This document shows positions 18,991-28,294 of a stretch of DNA of 62,088 bases, piece after piece; the first letter of the stretch is position 1, and every line of letters begins with the position of its first letter. The stretch spans positions 85,366 to 147,453 of the forward strand of contig JARGDL010000005.1 in the NCBI GenBank assembly GCA_029210465.1, in the 5' to 3' direction. The DNA is from Stygiobacter electus (GTDB lineage: Bacteria; Bacteroidota; Ignavibacteria; Ignavibacteriales; Melioribacteraceae). The notes under the pieces were generated by a model. That model did not search any database and had not been told where the DNA came from. It worked only from the letters and a program-made list of their open reading frames with translations. The position numbers were made by a program, and so were the translations under genes.

Positions 18991-20766
18991 ATGAATAGAA
19001 TTGTTTCCAATTCTCATTTTAAATTTTCTAGTGATATAATAATGCCTAAAAGAATTTTTAAAGATTTACTATTCTTGATGATAATTACATTTTTCTTTAA
19101 TGGTTGCGGAAAAATTCCTATGGAACACAAAGCAGATTTAGTTTTAAGAAATGGAACTATAGCAACTTTTGAAGATTCACTTCCAATAGCACAAGCATTA
19201 GCAATTAAAGATGGAAAAATAATTTTTGTTGGTTCAAACCAGGATGTTGGCAAATATATTAGTTCAACAACAAACATAATTGACTTGAATGGTAAATTTG
19301 TAATGCCTGGATTTAACGATAGTCACGCACACTTTTTAGGTTTAGGCGAATCACTTCTAAACATTGACTTACGTAATGCAAAAAATTGGAATGAAGTAAT
19401 TTCAATTGTTCAAGAAGCAGCAAAAAATTCAAAACCAGGTGAATGGATAATTGGTCGTGGTTGGCATCAAGAAAAATTTTCTCCAGCACCAAATCCAAAT
19501 GTTAACGGTTATCCAATTCATGATGAATTAAGCAAAGTAACACCAAATAATCCTGTAATGCTTTCGCATGCAAGTGGTCATGCAATTTTTGCAAATGAAT
19601 ATGCAATGAAACTCGCTGGGATTTCAAAGCAAACAAAAAATCCTGAGGGCGGCACAATTGTAAAAGATAACAATGGAAATCCAATTGGTGTGTTTGAAGA
19701 AAATGCAGAAAACTTAATAAGAAAATTTTATGATGAGTATTTATCGAAACGAACGGAAGAAGAAAAATTAAATCATTATAAAAAAGTTATAAAACTTGCT
19801 GGTGATGAATGTTTGAAAAAAGGAATTACATCCTGTTCGGATGCAGGTCAAACATTTGATGTAATTGATATTTTGAAAAAGTATGCAGATGAAAATTTAT
19901 TGCCAGTAAGATTAAATGTTATGATTGGTGATTCTTATGAAAACATGAAAACCAATTTGAACAAATATAAATTAATTGGTTATGGAAATAATTTTTTAAC
20001 CGTACGTTCAATTAAACAATACATTGATGGTGCTTTAGGTTCACGCGGTGCATGGTTATTAAATCCATATAATGATTTGCCAAAGTCAACTGGTTCGAAT
20101 GTTACACCAATAAATGAACTTAAAAAAATTGCCGAACTTGCAATTCAAAAAGATTTTCAAATGAGGATTCATGCAATTGGTGATAAAGGAAATAGAGAAG
20201 TATTAAATTTATATGAAGATATTTTTAATCAATATCCCAATAAAAAAGATTTACGTTGGTGCATAGAACATGCGCAACATTTATCGAATGAAGATATACC
20301 ACGATTTGCAAAACTTGGAGTAATTGCTGCGATGCAATCAGTTCATTGTACAAGTGATATGAATTTTGTGCCAATTAGATTAGGTAATCAAAGAGCAGAA
20401 GAAGGTGCTTATGTGTGGAGAAAATTAATTGATAGCGGTGCAATTATTTGTAATGGTACAGATGCACCTGTTGAAGATATTAATCCTATTGAATGCTTCT
20501 ACTCTGCTGTAACAAGAAAAAACAAAGAAGGAAAAACTTTTTACCCTCTTCAAAAAATGACAAGATTAGAAGCATTAAAATCTTACACTATTAATTCTGC
20601 TTATGCATCATTTGAAGAAAAAATAAAGGGAACAATTAAAAAAGATAAACTTGCTGATGTAATTGTTTTATCAAATAATCTTTTAACTTGTGATGAAGAA
20701 AAAATTCCAGATACCAAAGTTCTTTACACAATTTTAAATGGAAAAATAGTTTACGAAGCAAAGTGA
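18991..20766 (+). CDS. Amidohydrolase-family lipoprotein (YtcJ-like)
   Basis: 591 residues. A strong AAGAGG ribosome binding site (18979-18984) favours the ATG at 18991. An internal ATG at 19042 would give a more compact lipoprotein signal, 'FLMIITFFFNGC', with Cys as the lipidated residue. The rest is a metal-dependent amidohydrolase: 'VMPGFNDSHAHF' with the HxH metal ligands, 'RIHAIGDKGN', 'CIEHAQHLS' and 'ICNGTDAPVEDINP'. The order matches the YtcJ/exoenzyme-regulatory-protein subgroup of amidohydrolase_3. The substrate is unknown. The stop overlaps the next start. Confidence 0.88.
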   Translation: MNRIVSNSHFKFSSDIIMPKRIFKDLLFLMIITFFFNGCGKIPMEHKADLVLRNGTIATFEDSLPIAQALAIKDGKIIFVGSNQDVGKYISSTTNIIDLNGKFVMPGFNDSHAHFLGLGESLLNIDLRNAKNWNEVISIVQEAAKNSKPGEWIIGRGWHQEKFSPAPNPNVNGYPIHDELSKVTPNNPVMLSHASGHAIFANEYAMKLAGISKQTKNPEGGTIVKDNNGNPIGVFEENAENLIRKFYDEYLSKRTEEEKLNHYKKVIKLAGDECLKKGITSCSDAGQTFDVIDILKKYADENLLPVRLNVMIGDSYENMKTNLNKYKLIGYGNNFLTVRSIKQYIDGALGSRGAWLLNPYNDLPKSTGSNVTPINELKKIAELAIQKDFQMRIHAIGDKGNREVLNLYEDIFNQYPNKKDLRWCIEHAQHLSNEDIPRFAKLGVIAAMQSVHCTSDMNFVPIRLGNQRAEEGAYVWRKLIDSGAIICNGTDAPVEDINPIECFYSAVTRKNKEGKTFYPLQKMTRLEALKSYTINSAYASFEEKIKGTIKKDKLADVIVLSNNLLTCDEEKIPDTKVLYTILNGKIVYEAK

Positions 20767-21680
20767 GTTTCGAAAATGAAATAAATTTATCAAAAGCATT
20801 TTTACAGAAAATAAATTTTCCCGAAAAAATTAATGTAAATGTTTTTGTCAAAAGATTAGATTTAATTCATCCATTTATAAATGGAAATAAATGGTTCAAG
20901 CTGAAATATAATTTGCAATACGCAAAGGAAAATGATTATAAAACAATTCTAACCTTTGGCGGAGCGTTTTCAAATCATATTCATGCAACATCAGCCGCAG
21001 GTAAAAATTTTGGTTTTAAAACTATTGGTGTTATTCGCGGCGAAGAGCACCTGCCTTTGAATCCTACTTTATCATTCACTTCTAAAAATGAAATGAAACT
21101 TTTCTATGTCTCAAGAAGCGATTATCGAAAAAAAGATTCAACTGAATTTAAAGATTGGTTAAAACAAAAATTTGGTAATGTGTTAATTATTCCGGAAGGT
21201 GGTTCTAATTTGCTTGCAATTAAAGGCGCCTCCGAAATTCCAAACTTAATTGAAATAGATTATGATTACTTAGTAACAGCAAGCGGTACTGCAGGAACTT
21301 TATCCGGTTTAATTATTGGTTTGCAAAATAGAAAAAAGGTTTTAGGCGTTTCAGTTTTAAAAGGCGCAGAATTTTTAAGTAATAATGTTAATCATTTCAC
21401 TTATGAATATTCTAAACAAAAATTTACCAATTGGAATGTTATACATGATTATCATTTTGGCGGATATGCAAAAATTAATCGTAATTTAATTTCATTTATA
21501 AATCAAATTGAAAAACTAAACGATATTATTTTAGATCCAATTTATACAGGTAAAATGCTTTTTGCAGTTTTTGATTTGGCAAAGAAAAATTATTTTATGA
21601 AAAATAAAAACATTGTTTGTCTTCACACAGGTGGAATTCAGGGCATTGAGGGAATGAAAGAGAAAATTTTGTTAATGTAA
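20763..21680 (+). CDS. PLP-dependent D-cysteine desulfhydrase / ACC deaminase family protein
   Basis: 305 residues from a GTG at 20763 that overlaps the previous stop (GTGA). The fold-type II PLP site is 'INGNKWFKLKYNL' (Schiff-base Lys) and 'TFGGAFSNHIHATSAAG'; 'TASGTAGTLSGLI' forms the phosphate cup and 'CLHTGGIQGI' the C-terminal part. Family members open D-cysteine to pyruvate, H2S and ammonia, or deaminate ACC; sequence alone does not separate these. Coupling to the amidohydrolase suggests a shared catabolic role (inference). Confidence 0.88.
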   Translation: MSFENEINLSKAFLQKINFPEKINVNVFVKRLDLIHPFINGNKWFKLKYNLQYAKENDYKTILTFGGAFSNHIHATSAAGKNFGFKTIGVIRGEEHLPLNPTLSFTSKNEMKLFYVSRSDYRKKDSTEFKDWLKQKFGNVLIIPEGGSNLLAIKGASEIPNLIEIDYDYLVTASGTAGTLSGLIIGLQNRKKVLGVSVLKGAEFLSNNVNHFTYEYSKQKFTNWNVIHDYHFGGYAKINRNLISFINQIEKLNDIILDPIYTGKMLFAVFDLAKKNYFMKNKNIVCLHTGGIQGIEGMKEKILLM

Positions 21681-21877
21681 AATGTATAATGTAGAATGAA
21701 TGGTTAAAACAATTATTGTGAAGGGAGTAAAAATTTTCATTTCTGTTTAAGTGAAAAAATCCAAATAGATAAATTTCTTGTTATTTCATCACAAATTAAT
21801 ATTAGTAATTGTAAGTCATAAAATCTTATTTAAATTAAAGTTAAAATTTCACTCATCAAGCAAATCTAAAATTAATA

Positions 21878-24800
21878 ATGAAAAAATTTGTCATTTTCAT
21901 TTTGGTGCTGATTCTTTCTTGCAATCGAAATGAAGTATTAAATAATAAAGAATCTGAAGCCAATAAAATATGGTTCAAGCAGGCAAATGTTGATCTTGGT
22001 GCAAGAATAAAAATGATTGATTCAGAAAACTGATTTGCTATTTCACGCGGTAAAGGTGAAAATGTTAAAGGCATTGTTTATCAATTAAAAAATGGAAGCT
22101 GGAAAGAAATTTCAACACATGAATATTCTGACTTTTTTTCAATACAAATAAAAAATTCTAAATTAATTTTTTGGATAACTCATTCAACTCATCATGGAAA
22201 TTATAAACCTCATCTATATCAATATGATTCAAGAGATGGAAAAGAAATTTCATTACCAAAAATAATGTGGGATGAAACCGATTATTCAATGTGGACAAGT
22301 TTTTCCTTAGTTGATAAAAATAAAATTTGGCTTGCCGGTCAACAAGGAAATATAATTCATTTTGATAATGGAAAATGGATTGTTGATAATAATTCCCACA
22401 AAAGAAAACCAAACGAAAATTTTAGCGCTGGCGATTTACATGATGTTCAAATGTTAAATGAAAATATCGGTTGGGCTGTTGGCAAACAAGGCTTAATATT
22501 AAAATACGAAAATGGCAAATGGAAAAAATTTGATTCTCCAACAAATGATGAGTTGAATAAAATTTCAATGCTCGATGAAAATTACGGCTGGATTGTTGGA
22601 GAAAAAGGGACCATTCTTAAATATGAAAACAATCAATGGAAAAAAATTGAAAACAAATTTCGCGTAACACTCAATTCTGTTAAAACTATTTCTAAAGATA
22701 AAGCTTGGATTGTTGGCTCTCGTTCAACATTAATTGAATTAGTTAATGGTAATTGGGTTGAAGACAACTCAATCAAAATTTTTGAAGATTTATTCGTTGA
22801 TATTGATGTTGTAAAAAGTAAAGATGAATATAAAATATGGATTATTGGGGATAATGGAATTTATACAAACTCTCAGAACTTAAAATTTTCTTTTACCGAT
22901 GTTACTTCAAATCTTTCTTTAAGAAAAGAAGGACGCGCGGCAATATTCAGAGATTTTAATAACGACGATTTAGATGATGCGGCAGTGATATTAGATGATG
23001 GTCCAACTGTTATTTATAAAAATCAAAATGGTAAAATATTTAGTGAAGTTGAACGTAAATTTAATAATGAAAACGTTTATGCATCTCAAACAATTGCTTC
23101 TGCAGATTTCGATAACGATGGAAACATTGATCTTCTTGAGATACTTGATGATGTCAATAACAAACTTTCATTCGGAAAAGGAAATTTTGAATTCCGTGAT
23201 GTTGAAACAAGTAAGTATTTCATGGCAAAATTAATTCAAACAGATTTAAATCTGGCAAGTGCACAAGTTGCAGATTTTAATAATGATGGAAACCTTGATA
23301 TTTATTTTTCAAATTATAACTATGAAGATATGTTATTCAAAAATAATGGTGTTGCTAAGTTTGAAAATGTTTTTAACAAAACAGGAATTAATAAACTATT
23401 AAATCATAGAGCTTATGGTGTAACCCTTTCAGATTTCAACGACGATAATTTAATCGACATTGTAATTACTTATAAATTACCCGAAGAAAAACAACATATT
23501 TTTCTTTACTTAAATAAAGGTGAATTTAAATTCGAAGAAAAAAAAGATAAAAATTTTTTCACAGATATAGCACCCAGTACATATTCAGCAATTGCTAACG
23601 ATTTCAATAATGATGGTTTTACAGATTTAGTTGTTTTTAACAATGAATCTAAATTGAAATTTTTAATTAATGATGGTAAAGCAAATTTTACAGAAGTAGC
23701 AGCAAAAATTGGTTTTGATAAAAATCTTTTTCATCCTGAACCATCAGGTGGAATTTTAGCCTCGGCAGATGTTAATAATGATGGCTGGCTGGATCTTTTT
23801 GTTGGTTCAGATTTATTCTTAAATTCACCCAAATTTTATTTTACAGAAGTAAGTAAATCAATTGGTGTTGATTTTATTGGCAATCCATCTTTTGCTGATT
23901 ATGATAACGATGGAGATGAGGATTTATTTATCGGTAGTTCTCGTGAAGCACTCGGTAATGGTGATCATGCTTTTCTTTATAGAAATAACTCAGTTGAAAA
24001 AAATTTCATTTATGCAAAAATTAATTGCGACTTATCAAACAGAAATTCAATCGGTACTAAAGTTTATTTACTTGGATATAAAAATGATTCGCTCGTTTAT
24101 AAAACATTAAGACAAGTTGGATTAGGCTCTAATTCAATTTCGCAGGAAAATTTTTCAAAAGTTCACTTTGGTATAAATAAAGATTTAGATTATAAATTAA
24201 AAGTTGTTTTCCCATCGGGCAAAGCCAAAATAATTGATGCAGAAAAAAATAAATTAATAGAAATAAATGAATCATCATTTCTTGATAGAAATTTTATCCT
24301 TTCAAAAAAAGCAATTGGTAGAACCATTCTTCTTTTGAATTGGAAAAATGAATTAATAAAATTTTTAATTATGATGTCAATATTGATTTCTGCATTTTTT
24401 TATGGTTTAAAAACAAAAGCAAAAAAATATGTTTATCATATTTACTCCGGGTTATTCTTTTTGGTGGCATATTTAATTTTAATTCATTTAACAATAACAT
24501 CACCAGTTTTAATTTCTTGGTTGATACCAATTTTATTAACATCATCTATAGCATTTGGATTTATTTTTGTTGCCTCAAAGATTATTGAGAAAAAAGAAAA
24601 CGAATACATTTCACACTATAAAATTTTAGAACTGCTCGGTTCTGGTGGAATGGGAAAGGTCTTTAAAGCAATTGATATTCAAACATCTAAAACAGTGGCT
24701 GTCAAAATATTAAATCCAGAATTACTTAAAGAACAAGAAAACAGAAAAAGATTAGCCAGTGAAGGAATGCTATTATCTTCAATTCAAAATAAAAATATAG

Positions 24801-25396
24801 TTAAGATTTTTGAATATGGAGAAACAGAGAAACATTCATTTATTGCAATGGAATATCTTTCAGGTGGAACATTACAAGATTTTATCGGAAGTAATTTCCC
24901 CATATCAAACGAAAGAATAATAGATATTGCATTACAAATTTGTAATGGTTTACAAGAAATTCACAACAAGAATATAATTCATCGGGATTTGAAGTCGTCA
25001 AATATTATGTTCGATGAAAATGGCGAAATAAGAATAATGGATTTTGGTTTATCGAAATCACCTTTAGTTACAACAATGACTACATTAGGAACTGTTATCG
25101 GAACTCTTGGATTTGTTGCTCCAGAACAAGTTACAAATCTTTATGTTGATAAACGTGTTGATATTTTTTCATTTGGAGTAATATTATATCAGTTAACAAC
25201 AGGAAAGTTGCCATCTAATGGTGAAAATGAAATAGCATTAATTCATTCAATTTTTAATACACAGCCAACGAAACCAAGTGAAATCAATAAAAACATAAAT
25301 GATGAAATAGAAAAAATTATTTTGAAATGTTTAAATAAAAATCCAGACGAAAGATTTAACAGTGTTGAAGAAATAATACCTAAATTGATAAAATAA
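21878..25396 (+). pseudogene. Receptor-type Ser/Thr kinase with CRTAC1-like ectodomain, interrupted by one in-frame TGA
   Basis: One frame runs from ATG 21878 to TAA 25396 (1172 codons) except for a TGA at 22031-22033 (codon 52). Order: lipoprotein-like signal ('ILVLILSC'); YCF48-like propeller repeats ('GWAVGKQGLILKYENGKW'); seven Ca-binding FG-GAP/VCBS repeats ('DFDNDGNIDL', 'DYDNDGDEDL'); an ASPIC/UnbV-like domain ('GLGSNSISQENFSKVHFGI', 'VVFPSGK'); three transmembrane helices; a complete kinase (last ~263 residues: 'GSGGMGKV', 'VAVKIL', 'HRDLKSSN', 'MDFG'). The positive-inside rule puts the ectodomain outside only if the signal peptide is made. The TGA sits where repeats have Trp ('EN*FAIS' against 'GWAVG'), so it looks like TGG to TGA. 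It could be a recent pseudogene, read-through or a sequence error; translation restarting at 22265 would lack the signal. Confidence 0.75.
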
Positions 25397-25398
25397 AA

Positions 25399-25428
25399 CC
25401 CGGATTAAAAACAAATGATTAATCCGGG
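25399..25428. terminator. Bidirectional terminator hairpin between the kinase gene and amt
   Basis: CCCGGATTAA (25399-25408) pairs perfectly with TTAATCCGGG (25419-25428) around a 10-nt loop. On the - strand it is followed by TTTTATTTTATC, so it mainly serves amt; it sits just after the stop of the convergent kinase gene. Confidence 0.75.
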
Positions 25429-25450
25429 GCATTCATAAAAAAAAATATTT

Positions 25451-26962
25451 TTATTCTAGTTCATAACCTTTAATACCCATTTCTGGCATATCTAAACCGG
25501 CAATTTCATCTTTTGAATCTACACGAATACCAAAATATTTATCCTGCACTTTAAAAAAAGTATACATCAAGATGAAAACAAAAATTATAGCTGTAATTAC
25601 GCCAATAATTTGTGCAACTAATTGTCCAGCGTCTCCATAGAACAAACCTTTAACTCCACCAGCAACTCCATTCCAGCCATCGCCATATGTTCCATCTGCA
25701 AAAAGTCCAAGCGATAAAACTCCCCAAGCACCGTTAACACCATTAACAGCCACTGCACCAACTGGATCATCGATTTTAAGTTTTTGATCAATAAAGAAAA
25801 CAGCATAGACGACTAAGATTCCTGCAATTGCTCCAATGACAAAAGATGCCCAGGATGGTACAAATGCACAAGGAGCGGTTATGGCAACAAGTCCGGCAAG
25901 TAATCCATTTGCCATCATTGATGGATCTGGCTTTCCAAATTTGAATATCATTAATAAAGTTGCTGCTAATGCACCGGCACCACTAGCAAGCATAGTGTTT
26001 GTTGCAACAACTGTCAAACGCAAATCTGTTCCTGCTAAAGTTGAACCGGCGTTAAAACCAAACCATCCAAATGCAAGTATAAATGTTCCAACTATTGCCA
26101 TTGGTATGTTATGACCAGGTATTGCTTGCGATGTTCCATTTTTTGAGTATTTGCCAATTCTTGGACCAATTACAATTGCTCCAGCAAGCGCCGCTACTCC
26201 ACCAACTAGGTGAACTACAGATGAACCAGCAAAATCTACTTGTCCATGGCCCAATCCGAAGTTAACACCTAAATCAGCAAGCCAACCACCGCCCCAAACC
26301 CAGTTACCATAAATTGGATAAACAAACATCGAAATAAAAAAAGCAAAGAAAATGAAAGAAGTAAATTTCCATCGTTCTGCCATTGAGCCTGTTGGAATAG
26401 TAGCAGTTGTATCCATAAAAACCATTTGGAAAAGAAATAGTGCAAAAACTCCAACATCATAAACAGATCCATTTAAGAAAAATCCGCTGTATCCAATTAT
26501 TTCAAATGTTTTTCCAAATAGATTAAAACTCAACATTTTGTCTAAACCAGGTGTACCTCCTAGTGAAGCAATTCCTCCAACTCCTCCAAACATAAATGCG
26601 AAACCGCAAATCCAAAAGCCGATCATTCCTATTGCATAAACAAGAAAATTCATTCCCATAGTATGTGCAACGTTTTTTGCTCTTGTAAATCCAGTTTCAA
26701 CCATTGCAAAGCCAGCTTGCATAAACATTACTAAAAAGCCAGCAATCATAGTCCAAATAATATTTATCGAAATTTTGTTATGTCCAACAGTTTTTGCGAC
26801 TTCTTCAAATGTTGGGTTACCCATTGTTGTTGCAGGTACATCTTTAATAGTTCCTGTTTTATTACCAGTTGGATCTGTTTGCGAAAAAGTTAAATTTGTA
26901 AAAGCAAAAAATAATCCCAATAGAATAAACAATAGCAGAGTATTTCTTTTTATATTTATCAT
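25451..26962 (-). CDS. amt: Ammonium transporter (Amt family) with signal peptide
   Basis: 503 residues. An N-terminal signal peptide (about 1-27, '..FTNLTFSQ') and a ~30-residue extracytoplasmic segment precede the 11-helix Amt core. Core signatures are 'MQAGFAMVETGFTRAKN', 'GSSVVHLVGGVAALAGAIVIGPR' and 'FGWFGFNAGSTL'. The C-terminal tail 'LDMPEMGIKGYE' matches the regulatory end that communicates with PII. GGAG precedes the ATG. It conducts ammonium through the inner membrane. It is the last gene of an operon with PII and a porin-like protein; a terminator hairpin follows. Confidence 0.95.
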   Translation of the reverse strand: MINIKRNTLLLFILLGLFFAFTNLTFSQTDPTGNKTGTIKDVPATTMGNPTFEEVAKTVGHNKISINIIWTMIAGFLVMFMQAGFAMVETGFTRAKNVAHTMGMNFLVYAIGMIGFWICGFAFMFGGVGGIASLGGTPGLDKMLSFNLFGKTFEIIGYSGFFLNGSVYDVGVFALFLFQMVFMDTTATIPTGSMAERWKFTSFIFFAFFISMFVYPIYGNWVWGGGWLADLGVNFGLGHGQVDFAGSSVVHLVGGVAALAGAIVIGPRIGKYSKNGTSQAIPGHNIPMAIVGTFILAFGWFGFNAGSTLAGTDLRLTVVATNTMLASGAGALAATLLMIFKFGKPDPSMMANGLLAGLVAITAPCAFVPSWASFVIGAIAGILVVYAVFFIDQKLKIDDPVGAVAVNGVNGAWGVLSLGLFADGTYGDGWNGVAGGVKGLFYGDAGQLVAQIIGVITAIIFVFILMYTFFKVQDKYFGIRVDSKDEIAGLDMPEMGIKGYELE

Positions 26963-26979
26963 AATTTTTCTCCTTTTAA

Positions 26980-27678
26980 TTAGAACAAAAAGCTTACGCC
27001 AAAGACTAAATAAGTGTTGTCTTGAGACGGATTACTTATGTATGAAACATTTATTGGAATAGAAAACTTGTTTGTAATTGCGATTGTTTTAGAACCTGTA
27101 ATACTTAGGTTGATGATGTTTCCTTTATCAACCAAATAGTAAGCACTCTTAGAGGGAACAAAACCAGCGGAAAAAGAAATTATTGCATCCTCAATATTAA
27201 TTGGATAACCAACTTGTATATAAGTTGAGTTGTCTGGATCGTTTGATAAATTAGTATAAAGAGATAGGGTAATAGGAAATGTTTCCGGTCCTATATAACT
27301 AAATCCCCCCTCAATTGTATGTGCAGCAGGATAAGAGGCCTTAGGTTTAAAATATCCAAAAGGTATTTTGAGAGAGGGAATATAATAATCGGTTAATATT
27401 GCAGTAAAAGAACCCGATTTTTCAGTTGTAAAAGAATATGAGGCTAAAAGGTCATTCTCTGAATAAGTTGGTTCACTCGTTGGAAATGAATAAGAACCCC
27501 AAGCACAAATTGTAAAACCACTTATTGTATAATAAATACTTGGCTGTAAAGCAGGAGCATTGCCAAGATTCAAACCTCGCCAGAGATAGCGGCTATAAAT
27601 ATCTACACCAATTTTTAATTGGGCGTAAGAACTAATGCTTATTAGCATTATAAATAGAACAATAAAATATTTTTTCAT
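26980..27678 (-). CDS. TorF-like putative outer membrane porin in the ammonium operon
   Basis: 232 residues from the third ATG of the frame (27678), chosen because GGAG lies 6 nt upstream and the protein then starts with a clean signal peptide (MKKYFIVLFIMLISISSYAQ). The mature N-terminus 'LKIGVDIYSRYLWRGLNLG' and closing strand 'DNTYLVFGVSFLF' match TorF-family putative porins: 'D.YSRYLWRG' is the family hallmark. It is predicted to be a beta-barrel in the outer membrane. It lies between PII (13 nt) and amt, suggesting an outer membrane route for ammonium or a related nitrogen compound. Confidence 0.78.
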   Translation of the reverse strand: MKKYFIVLFIMLISISSYAQLKIGVDIYSRYLWRGLNLGNAPALQPSIYYTISGFTICAWGSYSFPTSEPTYSENDLLASYSFTTEKSGSFTAILTDYYIPSLKIPFGYFKPKASYPAAHTIEGGFSYIGPETFPITLSLYTNLSNDPDNSTYIQVGYPINIEDAIISFSAGFVPSKSAYYLVDKGNIINLSITGSKTIAITNKFSIPINVSYISNPSQDNTYLVFGVSFLF

Positions 27679-27703
27679 TTTCATCTCCATTTAAAATTTG
27701 TAT

Positions 27704-28042
27704 TTATAATGCGGACTTGCCGGATTCTTCAGTGCGGATTCTAATAACTTCTTCTACAGATGAAACAAAAATTTTACCATCACCTACCGCACCTGTTTTT
27801 GAAGCATTTATAATTATTGAAATTGCTTTTTCTGCTTTATCAGCTTCGCAAACAAGTTCAATTTTTATTTTAGGTACGAACTCTATGTTGTATTCCGCAC
27901 CACGGTAGATTTCTTTGTGTCCTTTTTGTCTTCCGTAGCCCCGAACTTCTGTAACCGTTAGTCCGGCAAATCCGGCTTCAAGCAGTGAGTTATGAACATC
28001 ATCTAGCTTAAAGGGTCTGATAATTGCTTCTATTTTTTTCAT
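27704..28042 (-). CDS. glnK: PII nitrogen regulatory protein
   Basis: 112 residues, exact PII length. 'MKKIEAIIRPFKLDDVHNSLLEAGF' is the first strand-helix unit, the T-loop is 'GYGRQKGHKEIYRGAEYNIEFVPK' in pieces with the uridylylation site Tyr51, the B-loop is 'TGAVGDGKIFV', and 'IRTEESGKSAL' is the C-loop end. It senses ATP/ADP and 2-oxoglutarate and blocks Amt through the T-loop. Lying first in an operon with amt favours glnK over glnB. It has its own sigma70-like promoter (28105-28133) and a GGAGG ribosome binding site. Confidence 0.95.
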   Translation of the reverse strand: MKKIEAIIRPFKLDDVHNSLLEAGFAGLTVTEVRGYGRQKGHKEIYRGAEYNIEFVPKIKIELVCEADKAEKAISIIINASKTGAVGDGKIFVSSVEEVIRIRTEESGKSAL

Positions 28043-28104
28043 TTTTCCTCCGTTTATAAGGTTAAAATATAGTATTGCCTAATTAATTTAATAAATTACG
28101 CACA

Positions 28105-28133
28105 ATTATATAATATTTTTAGTTAAAATACAA
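28105..28133 (-). promoter_or_regulatory. Sigma70-like promoter of glnK-porin-amt
   Basis: On the - strand TTGTAT (28133-28128) and TATAAT (28110-28105) are separated by 17 nt. No GG-N10-GC sigma54 element was found in this intergenic region. Confidence 0.55.
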
Positions 28134-28230
28134 GATTAGCAAAAATTTTTATGGTTTTATGATGTTTTCCGCTTTAAATGTAAGCTTAACCAATTGAATT
28201 TTGATTTTTATCAAATCATTATAAATGAAT

Positions 28231-28259
28231 TTGCGAATAATCAATTTTAGAGGTATAAT
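28231..28259 (+). promoter_or_regulatory. Sigma70-like promoter of the GAF/sigma54 activator
   Basis: TTGCGA (28231-28236), 17-nt spacer, TATAAT (28254-28259), 35 nt before the ATG. It is divergent from the glnK promoter. Confidence 0.5.
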
Positions 28260-28294
28260 TCCGAAACAAAACATTAAAAAAATATTGTGGGATT

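Noticed and set aside
22031..22033. Selenocysteine or UGA=Trp recoding
   Set aside because: Trp, not Cys, fits the repeat alignment; no convincing hairpin directly follows the UGA, and UGA ends many genes here.
28043..28294. Sigma54 promoter for glnK-porin-amt
   Set aside because: All GG and GC dinucleotides on both strands were checked for N10 spacing; none qualifies, while sigma70-like boxes are present.
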